Shown here: piece after piece, positions 52,032 to 62,100 of the stretch
How the letters are laid out: every line of letters starts with the position of its first letter
Numbering within the stretch: position 1 is the stretch's first letter
NCBI GenBank assembly: GCA_903858115.1
Contig: CAIOHR010000060.1
Location: 62,001 to 126,000, forward strand
Source: an uncultured Pirellula sp.
GTDB taxonomy: Bacteria > Planctomycetota > Planctomycetia > Pirellulales > Pirellulaceae
Direction of reading: 5' to 3'
DNA: 64,000 nucleotides
Position numbers and translations under genes: made by a program
The notes under the pieces: model-generated
The model's database searches: none
What the model was told of the DNA's origin: nothing
What the model saw: the letters and a program-made list of their open reading frames with translations, nothing else

Positions 52032-52696
52032 AAGGAACGGCGAAGCGCCTCAAGTTCGGCCTGAACTCGATCCTTGCGTTCCTGTTCCAAGAATTCCTTC
52101 TCAACATCGCTGTTTGGCAATTGGTCCCCATCCATTTCCGTCCAAGCTTGAATTCGAGCTTCCTGGCGATCGACTCGATCCTCCAGTCGTTGAAACTGAG
52201 CAAAGGCAGACCGCTGATCCGTGCGTTCGATCGCAGCATGAATCTTGGTTGTAGACCGTGCTCTTGCCATGCGAGCGATCAAGAGCGTTTTCTTGTGCTG
52301 AGCCTGTCGAATCTTATCTTCCAAATCGCGCACAGCAGATTTCAGTTTATCAACTTCTGTCGCTTGCTTCAGGTGATCTCGTTGATATTGTTCGATCCGC
52401 GTGGTGCACGCGAGCTTTTGATCCAAAGCGGTCCTCGCCGTTGTTTCGTCTCCGCGTTTGATCGCGGTGCCCGCTCGATCTTGCCATTTGGACTCCTCCT
52501 CCTGTTCGCGAGCGATCCGTTTCCTCGCGAGGATTTCATCCGCTACCGCCTCTGCAACACTAGATCGCACCGTATCGAGCTCGCCTTGCATGTCGATGAT
52601 GAGCTGATGAAGCATACGTTCTGGATCCTCGATTTGCTCGCGGAGCGCCGTGATACTGGATCGCATAACCAGAGAGAACTGTGATAACCAAGCCAT
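52025..52696 (-). CDS. pspA: PspA/IM30-family membrane-stress protein
   Basis: A 223-residue almost wholly helical protein, the PspA/Vipp1 family pattern: IEDPERMLHQLIIDMQGEL at the start, DETTARTALDQKLACTTRIE in the middle, a long coiled coil and a short C-terminal tail. These proteins oligomerise on the inner membrane and counter membrane damage. There is no PspF, PspB or PspC gene nearby. It follows the giant membrane protein by 116 bases and precedes the kinase set on the same strand. AAGGA lies about 8 bases before the ATG. Confidence 0.88.
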   Translation of the reverse strand: MAWLSQFSLVMRSSITALREQIEDPERMLHQLIIDMQGELDTVRSSVAEAVADEILARKRIAREQEEESKWQDRAGTAIKRGDETTARTALDQKLACTTRIEQYQRDHLKQATEVDKLKSAVRDLEDKIRQAQHKKTLLIARMARARSTTKIHAAIERTDQRSAFAQFQRLEDRVDRQEARIQAWTEMDGDQLPNSDVEKEFLEQERKDRVQAELEALRRSLQ

Positions 52697-52812
52697 AATT
52701 TTTTCCTTAAGAATCTACTAACAGAGTTCAACCAAAGACCGCAAAGAATGCCGGAGCCATCGCTCTTCCGACGAGGAGAGCAACGGGACGTGAGCCCACG
52801 GCACTCGATGCG

Positions 52813-55800
52813 TTAGTTCCAAGTAGCCAATTCCACACTCAGCATACGGACGCGTGAAAGAATCCTTTCTCGATACACTTCGCAAAGTGCGGCAACTGCA
52901 ATCACCGCAATTCCAACTCCAAGTCCACTTACCCATAGCATTTCCAACTCGACGGCGGAGCGAACGAGCATCGCGAGCAGGTCCGCGGAAAGAAATGCAA
53001 CTCCGGTGTACATCGGCAGTTTCACTCGCAGTCCAATGGAGAGAAGAATAACAAAGACCGAGAGAATCAGAAGTGATAGCATGTGCCACCAGCTCTCATG
53101 TACGATCATGCTATAGACAGGCGATACGAGGATCGTGAGAGATCCGATCATTCGCAATGATTTGTGAAAGTGGGAAGGAATCTGTTGTTTCATCAATTCA
53201 ACGAGCCCGAGAATCGATAGTCCGATAGGAACGAGATAAAGTTGGACATCAGACCAACCTGTCGATCTGGTTACCAGTGCGATACCTGTGTTCAGCATCA
53301 CGATCGCGATCCATGCATCAAACTTATTGCTTCGTGTCGTGGAACGATATAGAGTTGCGACGCCCGCAAGCAAGATAGCGGTAGCGAGATATGCGGTTGC
53401 CATCGGACCGGGCAAAACGAAGAGAGTAGCAACTCCAACTAGCGTGACAAACACCGGCAATACTCGGCCAAGAATATAAGACGGACGGGAAACAACAGAC
53501 CATTTCTCGTTGTTCATGCTACGGGCTCCCAACCATTGCAGGGACAATCCAGCGATCACAGCAATCAACGATCCGGCTCCGGTGATCGGGAGCCACTCAT
53601 GCCAGAGGCTGAACACCAGTGCTGCTCCCACGATTCCAAAGGCTGCCCAGACTCGATATTCGTTGCGAGAACGAACCGCATGCATCAGCTCCTCGGTTGC
53701 CAGCGACAGGATTGCAACTATCGCAACCAACCCTGGAACGATAGCTACGTTTGTCACTCGCAAGCATAGACCATACGACACAATCATTAACGCATAGAGA
53801 CCGGCTAACCATACGTTGGCGGCGTTGCTATTCAATCGCGATGAAAGCCACTTGACCAAGAAGATGTTTCCCACGAGGATTGCCAACAGGAGTGGAGGCT
53901 TGGTGAAGGATTGCCCACCGCGAAGGGCTTCGGCGATTAAACCGGAGACCGATAACCACGGAGCGATAAGCATCAGAATCAGGATGTTTCCCCACATGCA
54001 TATTGCAGCAAACTCCGGGTTCTTAACGGGTCGTCGATACATCACCAGGAGGCCAGCTAGTGCGATCAACCCGGCGATCTGCACTGACCATGTGAAGACC
54101 AACACGCTTCCGAGCGCGATGATCACCAGCCATATGCCAGCAACATGTGGCACATACCGTGTTAGTAGACCACGATCAGAAATCGTATCGTGCATGTGGC
54201 CATTCCACTGTTGCAGTTGTTGCTCTAGCCAGTGGGGCACCACACCCATCAACCATGCTGTAGCGACCCAAACCAGTACCGAGAAACGATGTTCTGACGG
54301 GATGAGTTGTATCGACTGGAAGTATGCAGACGCGACAATGGGTAAAAGACCGACAAATGTAGCCGTAGCGATTCGACTTCGTGTCATTCCAATCGCATAG
54401 ACCAACCAACCGATCAATACGATCAGACTCCAACGGAGCAACTCATGCTTGAAGAGAAAGCCCGCTTGCATAACGCCAGCGAATTGAAACGAGAGACAAG
54501 TCACAACACCTAAGGTAGCAAGATCGGCCATCGGGATAATGATCGCACCGAGCAACGAATGACGCATTGCGATAGGATTGCTGGGTTGCACGCAAAGATT
54601 ACTAATATCCAGGCCTAATGCTTGTCGATCCGCTTGCCAACAAACCAACTGCGTTCGGCGAATAGACATCCACGCGGAGTAGCCAACACACGAAACAGCC
54701 ACCAACGCACAGTTTGCAACGTCCAACTGCACCAAGAAGCTGAACGACATAGAGGACATGATGGAGACCGCTAGCACGGCGATGATCAAACTATTCGCTA
54801 ATCCTGCTAGATAATGACGCGTTCGGTAGATCGCAATCCAGGATGCGAGAAGGCAGACCACAGATTTCGCATAATTCCAAGCAGAAACGGTTTGTGTGAT
54901 ATTTGGTACAGCATCGACTAGCCATGCAGCGGCAACGAAACCGATCAAGCCCCCTCCTACCCAAGCGGCCAATGAAAATGATTTGCCACTGGATAGTAAT
55001 GGCCATTGAAGGACAGCTCGCTCAGGAACGGGAAACATGGATATCCATCGGTCAACGTGGCCGGTTATGAATGTACACCCGAGGACTCCCATACTCACCA
55101 CGATCGCTGCGACGGGAAGATGCATCGAGAACATCGCGTTGGCATACGGAACCCACGTTGCTGACACGGTGATCAGCGTCAACATCGAGATCGCGAGATA
55201 CCGGCGGTCATTCCAGCTATACGCAAAACCGGCGAATAGCACAGAGTGCAAAAGTGGGATGAGAAACAGCGCTTTGACGTTCGTTGCCGAAAGTACCAAG
55301 AGCAACAAACACATGGTGGTTGTCGCATATTGCAACGGTCGAGATGCATATTGGAGTTGGTTCGAATCGGAAACTCGATTCATCCAACGACTGACAAATG
55401 CAAAGACGATCAGCAACGGTAGATAGGTCAAGCCGTAGAAAGCGAGTGGCAATCTTTCTTCAGAAAGCGAAGTGGCAGCGGATGCAACAACCGAACGAGA
55501 GAGTTCCGAAAACATGGCAGGTAAGCTTTGGTAGGCAGCCACGGTGAGAACAATTGCAACCCACGAGAACCCTGCATGTCGAGTGTCGCGAGCTGCAAAC
55601 CAAGCGAGACCCGATGCCAACGCCAGTGTAGGAACTGCAGCCATCGACGAGTTACCACCCCAGCGGAAACCATGAAAGGACAGCACGATACCGGCAGCAC
55701 CGATAAGCAGTCCCACAAACATGGGGATGGCAATAGCCACGGGAAGCATCGGAATCATCCCTCCTGTGCGAGCACGGAAGACTTTGGATGCCGTTCGAGT

Positions 55801-56601
55801 CGTCAGGGCGATCGGAATCGAACATAGAACCAATCCGAATCCCATCCAGTCTGTGTTGTCAATCCAACTCAATTTGGTCGAGAACAGAAGGATCATTTGC
55901 GTTCCCACCAGAATGATCGGAAAGAAACCGAAAATGGCTGGTTTGCGATGTTGCTCCGCAAGCCAAAATACATGCCGATTGACTTTGATAATGGCAATGG
56001 TACCTATCAGCCAAATCAGTCCGCCAGCAAGCAGGCTATAGTCGGTTAACTTAGGAAGTGCGCATGCCATTGCCAAGGCAAAGTAGGCTGACTGGTAGGA
56101 GATTTGTCTTCCACAGAAAAACTTCTTGAAAATGGAGTCGGTAAAGAACCAACATGCTGCTCCACCGATGGCCAAGAGAGGCATGGAGGTAATCAAGTTC
56201 ATCCCACTCTGTTCAGTTAGCCAACCGAGCGAGAAAAAACTGATCGGAACCAGCAACAACGTCAAAATGCGAAGCACCGTGGACGTAGACCTAAGCCCCA
56301 GCAGTTTATCGCTTGCTTCACTAAAGCCGTAAACGGCACTAACGTAGAGAAGTATGGAGAGATATTTGATAGTCTCGTTAAGGCTATCCCAATTCTGGTG
56401 GACGAGTTTCAACGAGCACACCGTAACGATGGCGGCCCCGATCATCAGCATTCGCTTGATATTGGTTTCTTCGAAGAAGCTGGAGACAAACCGTTCGATC
56501 AACGAAGGGGAGTTTTCGGTGCCCGAGTTGCCGACTTCGGGTTGAGTTTTAGGAGAGGGTGGAACCGTCTCGTCGAGAAGCGATAATTGATTCATGTCCA
56601 T
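52813..56601 (-). CDS. Giant polytopic membrane protein (DUF2157/SCO7613-like)
   Basis: A protein of about 1262 residues in which some thirty or more hydrophobic helices follow each other. The N-terminus is acidic and soluble for about 50 residues. The first hydrophobic part (RMLMIGAAIVTVCSLKLV, then NWDSLNETIKY) resembles large membrane proteins annotated as DUF2157- or SCO7613-like. No transport or catalytic motif is seen. The gene lies first in a minus-strand run with pspA, a small gene and a histidine kinase. The start at ATG 56601 (or 56595) is chosen over the upstream TTG. Confidence 0.7.
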   Translation of the reverse strand: MDMNQLSLLDETVPPSPKTQPEVGNSGTENSPSLIERFVSSFFEETNIKRMLMIGAAIVTVCSLKLVHQNWDSLNETIKYLSILLYVSAVYGFSEASDKLLGLRSTSTVLRILTLLLVPISFFSLGWLTEQSGMNLITSMPLLAIGGAACWFFTDSIFKKFFCGRQISYQSAYFALAMACALPKLTDYSLLAGGLIWLIGTIAIIKVNRHVFWLAEQHRKPAIFGFFPIILVGTQMILLFSTKLSWIDNTDWMGFGLVLCSIPIALTTRTASKVFRARTGGMIPMLPVAIAIPMFVGLLIGAAGIVLSFHGFRWGGNSSMAAVPTLALASGLAWFAARDTRHAGFSWVAIVLTVAAYQSLPAMFSELSRSVVASAATSLSEERLPLAFYGLTYLPLLIVFAFVSRWMNRVSDSNQLQYASRPLQYATTTMCLLLLVLSATNVKALFLIPLLHSVLFAGFAYSWNDRRYLAISMLTLITVSATWVPYANAMFSMHLPVAAIVVSMGVLGCTFITGHVDRWISMFPVPERAVLQWPLLSSGKSFSLAAWVGGGLIGFVAAAWLVDAVPNITQTVSAWNYAKSVVCLLASWIAIYRTRHYLAGLANSLIIAVLAVSIMSSMSFSFLVQLDVANCALVAVSCVGYSAWMSIRRTQLVCWQADRQALGLDISNLCVQPSNPIAMRHSLLGAIIIPMADLATLGVVTCLSFQFAGVMQAGFLFKHELLRWSLIVLIGWLVYAIGMTRSRIATATFVGLLPIVASAYFQSIQLIPSEHRFSVLVWVATAWLMGVVPHWLEQQLQQWNGHMHDTISDRGLLTRYVPHVAGIWLVIIALGSVLVFTWSVQIAGLIALAGLLVMYRRPVKNPEFAAICMWGNILILMLIAPWLSVSGLIAEALRGGQSFTKPPLLLAILVGNIFLVKWLSSRLNSNAANVWLAGLYALMIVSYGLCLRVTNVAIVPGLVAIVAILSLATEELMHAVRSRNEYRVWAAFGIVGAALVFSLWHEWLPITGAGSLIAVIAGLSLQWLGARSMNNEKWSVVSRPSYILGRVLPVFVTLVGVATLFVLPGPMATAYLATAILLAGVATLYRSTTRSNKFDAWIAIVMLNTGIALVTRSTGWSDVQLYLVPIGLSILGLVELMKQQIPSHFHKSLRMIGSLTILVSPVYSMIVHESWWHMLSLLILSVFVILLSIGLRVKLPMYTGVAFLSADLLAMLVRSAVELEMLWVSGLGVGIAVIAVAALCEVYRERILSRVRMLSVELATWN

Positions 56602-57059
56602 CGATTCGGGTTGGCACAAAGATTGACTGGCTCCGAGTTAGGCCAGTGTTGACTGGAGACTCCCATTACACATTTCGTGCCGCAGCGACTTGAAATTTGT
56701 CGCAAAAGCCGTAAGGTATTCCTGCGTAGTAGGTTGCGGCGTTTCATTTTGTTCGCGGGCCACGCAGCAGTGACCCAACTGCAGTGTGGCTCATGCACCA
56801 GAAACGCAGTGCTCAGACTGCTTTTTGGCGGGAGCATCGCATCAACCGCCCAATTACGGGCAGATTAGCGGAAGTTCTATCTCCAACAATCCACTGTTTC
56901 CGTCGTGGAGAATTCCGTCCAAAGAGATTTTCTGGGAATTGACCCGTAGAATGCGCGAACAATACTAGGAAGTCCGTTATTGTAGGTAGGTTTGCGATCG
57001 CTACAGCGAATCTGCCGCGAATTGTTTTGACAAATAGCTTGAACAGACTGTGTAGCTTG
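56602..57059. other. 458-base divergent region
   Basis: It lies between the divergent giant membrane protein and the hydrolase genes. I see only a weak promoter-like match (TTGACC at 56939-56944 and ATACTA at 56962-56967, 17 bases apart) and no gene. The open reading stretches here are short and unlike proteins. Confidence 0.5.
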
Positions 57060-57884
57060 ATGCTCCAAAAAATGATCAATATTCTGGGGATAGGTTCCTT
57101 CGATGCCTACCGGCGCGGGAATCGGCCATTGATTCTCGTGAACGGTCTGGCTGAACAAGAAGAAAGCTGGTACCCCAATCGGTTTGTTTGGCAAAAACAC
57201 TTCGAAGTTCACTTACCAGGCGTTTTGGTATACGGAGGCCCGGTGATTCAAGAGCGACTCGCTGAAAAACGACCCATCAATATCGAGTTTCTAACCAATC
57301 GTTTAGCAGAATACCTGGATCGTTTTGTCCAATCCGCTCCATACAATCTCGTGGCTAGTAGCTTGGGTGGCCAAATCTCGGTGGAGTATGCAGCTCGCTA
57401 TCCTGGCAAAGTGAATAAGCTTGTACTACTGTGTCCTTCTGGATTTGGGACAGAGGAACGGTTACCGGTCTTGGATGGGGCTCGAGCCAAAAACTACAAG
57501 GGCCTTGTGGAGAGCACGTTCCATGATCGCCGCTTCGCAAGCCCACGAATCGTGGATTATTATGCTCAAAAATTTGCCATGAAGCACTGGCGAAAAGCAT
57601 TCTTTGAAACGGTTCGAGGGACCAAGAGTCATTCGGTGGTAGATAAGTTGAAGCAGATCGATCGCCCCGCCTTGGTTATCTGCGGGCGCGAAGACAGAAT
57701 TGTTGATCCCGTCGCCGTTCATGAGGCGATACGTGATTTACCCAATTATAGATATGTTTCAATTCCCAATTGCGGCCACGCCCCGCAGTTGGAATGCCCA
57801 CGATTGATTAATCGGATGGTCGTCGATTTCATAAACAATGATGATGTGCAGCCGGCAGCCGATATGGATGGGCTCGGTGGGTAA
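57060..57884 (+). CDS. Alpha/beta-hydrolase
   Basis: A hydrolase of about 274 residues. RPLILVNGLAEQEESW precedes the core, the nucleophile elbow is VASSLGGQ, the acid is in CGREDRIVDP and the His in NCGHAPQLECP. The fold is that of esterases, haloperoxidases and dienelactone-like enzymes; the reaction is unknown. Starts at ATG 57060 or 57072 are both possible. The 3' end overlaps the MMPL gene by 17 bases, so the two are co-transcribed. Confidence 0.85.
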   Translation: MLQKMINILGIGSFDAYRRGNRPLILVNGLAEQEESWYPNRFVWQKHFEVHLPGVLVYGGPVIQERLAEKRPINIEFLTNRLAEYLDRFVQSAPYNLVASSLGGQISVEYAARYPGKVNKLVLLCPSGFGTEERLPVLDGARAKNYKGLVESTFHDRRFASPRIVDYYAQKFAMKHWRKAFFETVRGTKSHSVVDKLKQIDRPALVICGREDRIVDPVAVHEAIRDLPNYRYVSIPNCGHAPQLECPRLINRMVVDFINNDDVQPAADMDGLGG

Positions 57885-60276
57885 GCAGACTCCGATCGTC
57901 GGCTCCAGTGAGAGTGTAGCCGTCGACATCTTGCAGCCATCAGGAGATGGAAAGCCGTCTCGACCGAGATGGGCAATTGCCGTGTTTTGTCTATTACTGT
58001 GCCTTCTACCGCTAACCATCATGGCGGCGATAACGGCAATCATCAGCAACGTCAACGACGTTCGAGATTGGTTGCCAAAACACTACAAGGAGACAGGTCA
58101 GTACGAATGGTTTCGAGAACGATTCGGTAGTGAAGAGTTTGTGATCGTGAGTTGGCCCGGTTGTACTCTTGAAGATGCGCGGTTGGAACAATTATCCAGT
58201 ATTCTCGCGGAGCGTTCTCGCAGCGAGGAATCTCTGGGCAACCCACCATTGTTCACCGAGATTATGACAGGTCGGGAATTAGTGGACGACCTAACGGGTG
58301 TAGGAGCAGGGCTTTCCCTCAATCAAGCTTTGAATCGATTGCAGGGAACGATTATTGGTCCCGATCTCCAACAGACATGCGTTGTTGTCACGCTGAGCGA
58401 AAACTCGCCAACGCATTTACGTTACGTTTTGTCTGAAATACGAAAAGCAACTGTAGAGAGCGGCGTGCCTGACGAGGACGTACACCTTGGCGGTCCGGTA
58501 GTGGTGAACGACGCTATCGACAAAGCGAGCTCTCAGTCGCTCGTGCGTTTAGCAGGTATGGCTGCGTTTGTGGGCTTGGTGATTGCATGGCTTAGTTTTC
58601 GAGAAGTTCGATTAACGATTATTGTCTTCATAATCTCTGGTTACAGCGCATTGCTAAGTCTGGCATTGGTGCCTCTTTGTGGAATGCCGTTGAACGCCAT
58701 TCTGATAACGATGGTTCCATTGGTGTATGTGGCAGCCATGTCCGGTGCCATCCATCTTTCAAACTACTACTTGGAGAATCGAGAACATGCAGACACCATC
58801 GAAGCGATACGTTTAGCCATTCGCCAAGCAACGTTACCATTGAGTTTGGCTGCATCTACTACTGCGGTCGGACTCGTTTCGCTTTGGTATAGTGACTTGG
58901 CTCCAATTCGTATGTTCGGTTTGTTTTCTGCAGTCGGTGTGTTGCTCTCGCTGGCGATGCAGTTGATTGGACTACCGGCATTACTGTGCATGTGGCCGAA
59001 CAAAAAATCTGTCCCGAAAACGACCCCTCCAATTTCTGAAAAAGTTCCAGCGACTTCGGCTTGGGGTTGGCAATGGTTCGCTCAACTCATTGCAAAACGA
59101 CATTCTTGGTTTGTAGCGATCTACGTGATCCTCGCAATATCTGGATTGGCTGGCTTGGCACGTATCGAGACATCGATACAGATCATGCGATTATTCGCCA
59201 ACGATGCACCCATCATTTCAAATTATGATTGGCTGGAACGCAATTTGTGTGCGATGATTCCCTTGGAAGTTGTTATCCGATTTGACGAGCCAAGTCAGTC
59301 TGAGGACAAGAATAGGCCAGCAACCAATCAAGAGCCGAATGCGGATAAAGGTGTCGATAACGCCAGCTATCAACGATTGGAACTTATACGCGAGATTCAC
59401 GATAGCATTGCACAGATCGACGGCGTGAGTGGTTGCCTTTCGGGTGCAACATTCGCTCGTCCTGTTCGTCAGGCACCGCCGTCTATCCGTCGTGTATTGG
59501 AGAACGTCCGCTTGAAGCAGACACGGGCGCGACTTGTCGAAGCTGGTTATTTGTCGATCACACCGGAGGATGAAAGTTGGCGAATCAGCCTGCGAGTCAG
59601 TGCCGGAGAAGATCTCGACTATGGCGAGTTTCAGCAATTCATTCGAAAGCAAGTGGAACCTATTCTTGAACGAGAAAGAGACAAGAGTGGGCAGGAGCTA
59701 TCGGCGGTTTACACAGGCGCGGTTCCGATTATTTACAAGGCCCGAAGAAGTCTGCTGAATGGATTAACTCTGGGTTTCGGGACCGATGTTTTTTTGGTGA
59801 TGGTTGCAGGCATCGTTTTGATGAAGAACTGGAGCAGTGGTCTACTTTTGGGCCTGACCTGCGTTTTTCCCATGACGATGGTTTTCGGTTTGATGGGTTG
59901 GTGCAACTGGGTTGTTGACATAGGTACGGTGATGGCGCCGTGTGTCGCTTTAGGGGTAACGGTCGATGACTCTATCCACTTCTTACTATGGTTCCGACGG
60001 GGGACAAAGCAGGGGCTGGATCGTTCCCAGGCAATTCTTTTAGCCTATGAGACATGTGGTCGTGCAATGTTGCAGAGTTGGGGGGTTATCGGTTTAGGCC
60101 TAGCGGTGTTTGCTTTAAGCTCGTTCGTTCCGACTTTTCGCTTTGGTATTCTGACTTTGTCTTTGTTGACTGCCTCCTTGGTTTCGAATCTCATCTTCTT
60201 ACCTGCATTCCTGGCTGGACCACTTGGTACATTCATCGCAGGCCGGGCAGGAAGCAAGTCGACGGCCAGCGAATAG
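57868..60276 (+). CDS. RND-superfamily MMPL-type membrane transporter
   Basis: About 802 residues in two homologous halves, each with a periplasmic loop and a bundle of helices typical of the MMPL/HpnN branch of RND transporters. Markers are YKETGQYEWFRERFGSEEF early, the helices SLAAASTTAVGLVSLWYSD-like and the TVDDSIHFLLWFRRG motif with two Asp in helix 10 used for proton coupling. Such proteins move lipids or hopanoids. Starts at 57838 or 57868 are both possible and neither has a clear ribosome-binding site. Cargo is unknown. Confidence 0.87.
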   Translation: MGSVGKQTPIVGSSESVAVDILQPSGDGKPSRPRWAIAVFCLLLCLLPLTIMAAITAIISNVNDVRDWLPKHYKETGQYEWFRERFGSEEFVIVSWPGCTLEDARLEQLSSILAERSRSEESLGNPPLFTEIMTGRELVDDLTGVGAGLSLNQALNRLQGTIIGPDLQQTCVVVTLSENSPTHLRYVLSEIRKATVESGVPDEDVHLGGPVVVNDAIDKASSQSLVRLAGMAAFVGLVIAWLSFREVRLTIIVFIISGYSALLSLALVPLCGMPLNAILITMVPLVYVAAMSGAIHLSNYYLENREHADTIEAIRLAIRQATLPLSLAASTTAVGLVSLWYSDLAPIRMFGLFSAVGVLLSLAMQLIGLPALLCMWPNKKSVPKTTPPISEKVPATSAWGWQWFAQLIAKRHSWFVAIYVILAISGLAGLARIETSIQIMRLFANDAPIISNYDWLERNLCAMIPLEVVIRFDEPSQSEDKNRPATNQEPNADKGVDNASYQRLELIREIHDSIAQIDGVSGCLSGATFARPVRQAPPSIRRVLENVRLKQTRARLVEAGYLSITPEDESWRISLRVSAGEDLDYGEFQQFIRKQVEPILERERDKSGQELSAVYTGAVPIIYKARRSLLNGLTLGFGTDVFLVMVAGIVLMKNWSSGLLLGLTCVFPMTMVFGLMGWCNWVVDIGTVMAPCVALGVTVDDSIHFLLWFRRGTKQGLDRSQAILLAYETCGRAMLQSWGVIGLGLAVFALSSFVPTFRFGILTLSLLTASLVSNLIFLPAFLAGPLGTFIAGRAGSKSTASE

Positions 60277-60323
60277 CACCATGACGCTTCACGAAGTCTG
60301 TAGACTTGAGAATTGACAAACGC

Positions 60324-61064
60324 ATGGTTATGTCCGAACAAAGTGATAGAACTTGGCTGCTGCCAAAATTCCCTTGGGTGATGCGAATGACGTGGTCGGA
60401 ACTGCTATTCGCGCACTGGCAGGTGGAACCGAGTTGTATCGCAGCATTGCTTCCACCCAATCTGGAATTGGACACGCGAGACGGCAAGGCTTGGATCGGC
60501 ATCGTCCCTTTCTTGATGTCTAACATTGCACCGCGATGGTGTCCTCCATTACCGCGATTGAGCCGATTTCTAGAATTGAACGTTCGCACGTATGTAAAGC
60601 TCGATGGCAAGCCCGGTGTCTGGTTCTTTTCTCTCGACGCTGAAAATCCTGTCGCGGTTCGAGTGGCGCGTGCTACCTTCAACTTGCCTTACATGGATGC
60701 GACGATGGCAATGACCAAAATGGATGATGCAGCAACTATCACTTATCAAAGCAACCGAACCCACCGAGGCGAGGCTCTAGCTGCGCTCGATGTTTGCTAC
60801 GAATCTTGCGGCACTCCTTTTCAGGCAATCCCTGGAACCTTAGAGCATTGGCTCACGGCTCGCTATTGTTTGTATAGTGCCAATCGAAAGGGGCGACTAT
60901 TTCGAGGAGAGATTGACCATCCCCCTTGGACTCTCACCAACGCGAATTGGACAGTGAAAAAAAATTCGATGTGTAGCGGCTTGGGTGTCGATTTGATCGG
61001 CCAGCCCCATTTGCTTTACGCTCAACCCATCACCGTTCGAGCGTGGCCAGCGACTCGTTGCTGA
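60324..61064 (+). CDS. DUF2071 family protein
   Basis: A 246-residue protein of the DUF2071 (YqjF-like) family, seen in LLPPNLELDTRDGKAWIGIV and LNVRTYVKLDGKPGVWFFSL. These proteins have no established activity. It follows the MMPL gene by about 50 bases on the same strand, so the hydrolase, transporter and DUF2071 genes may form one operon. The ATG at 60324 or 60330 is plausible. Confidence 0.8.
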   Translation: MVMSEQSDRTWLLPKFPWVMRMTWSELLFAHWQVEPSCIAALLPPNLELDTRDGKAWIGIVPFLMSNIAPRWCPPLPRLSRFLELNVRTYVKLDGKPGVWFFSLDAENPVAVRVARATFNLPYMDATMAMTKMDDAATITYQSNRTHRGEALAALDVCYESCGTPFQAIPGTLEHWLTARYCLYSANRKGRLFRGEIDHPPWTLTNANWTVKKNSMCSGLGVDLIGQPHLLYAQPITVRAWPATRC

Positions 61065-61134
61065 CACGAAACGCTGGGTTGCAGCCAGCAAAAACAGTGT
61101 TCTTGGGTCCTCCGAAATCCAAAATTTCAGTCGC

Positions 61135-62100
61135 TTAAGAAGCCGCCTTGTCGAAAGCGATCGTGTCTTCAAGTACCACAGTGAGTCGTTCTGCGATGTT
61201 TTTCGGAAGATCGTATTCGTGATGCAACGATACCGGACCGCTCCAGCCGGACTCCTTCAGCATTTGATAAAATCGATTCGGCACGATCCCCTTTCCATAC
61301 GGACACCACACTGGACGACTTGATCCATTGGTTTGTTTCCATTCAAAATCTTTTGCATAGACTGCAGAAACATGGGATTGCACCAGTCGCAAATCGTTTG
61401 GCCAAGATAGCCCCCCCTCGATCACGGCATGCCCAATATCGAAAAACATGCTGACTTCGCTAGGGTCTATGTCCTTCAAAAGATACCAGGCATCCCAAAT
61501 GGATGCTCCGATGTACTTTTCGCCGGAATGGTTCTGGACGCCTGCCGTAAGCTTGAACTCTCGATTCGTTTTGGCAATCGCCTCCACTTCGCGTTTGGTT
61601 TGGTCCAACTGCTTCAGAACGGGGATCTTTGCATCGTAGCTCCAGTAAGCAAGGCGATAGTACCGAATTCCAAGTTCTGCCGCCGTCTGAAGTACTGATT
61701 TGTTTTGAGGCGAGGTTGTATCGCGAATATCTGTAGTAATCATGTCCACTTGGAGCCCAGCGTTTCGAAGGGTCTTCACAAACGCAGGGAGAGTTTTCTC
61801 GACAGAATCGGGTGCGATGTGACCTCCTTTGCGCACGGTCAAATCGACTCCATCCCATCGCGACTTCAAGGCGAACTCCGCCAACGCGTCCGCAGTCAAC
61901 TCTTGAAAGTGTTTCGAGAAACCATGAATTGGAAATGGCCTCTTTTTCTCGATGGAAGCAAACAAATTCTGGCTCTGTCCCAGGCTTGCACCCACCATAC
62001 ATGTCGCTATGGAGCGTAGAAAGCTTCGACGTGATGGAGCATTTCGTGGACTCTTTCCCGTCATAGGATAGTAACTCGGTATTTGAATACGATTTGTCAT
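61135..62100 (-). CDS. Tat-exported sugar isomerase/epimerase-like TIM barrel
   Basis: A 321-residue protein with a twin-arginine signal (SRRSFLRSIATCMVGASLG). The rest is a xylose-isomerase-like (AP2Ec) TIM barrel with metal-ligand-type residues in FDIGHAVIEGG and SLHHEYDLP, and early WDGVDLTVRKGGH. Exported proteins of this fold are common in planctomycetes and are thought to act on sugars. The 4-base overlap with the upstream small membrane gene points to translational coupling. Substrate is unknown. Confidence 0.87.
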   Translation of the reverse strand: MTNRIQIPSYYPMTGKSPRNAPSRRSFLRSIATCMVGASLGQSQNLFASIEKKRPFPIHGFSKHFQELTADALAEFALKSRWDGVDLTVRKGGHIAPDSVEKTLPAFVKTLRNAGLQVDMITTDIRDTTSPQNKSVLQTAAELGIRYYRLAYWSYDAKIPVLKQLDQTKREVEAIAKTNREFKLTAGVQNHSGEKYIGASIWDAWYLLKDIDPSEVSMFFDIGHAVIEGGLSWPNDLRLVQSHVSAVYAKDFEWKQTNGSSRPVWCPYGKGIVPNRFYQMLKESGWSGPVSLHHEYDLPKNIAERLTVVLEDTIAFDKAAS

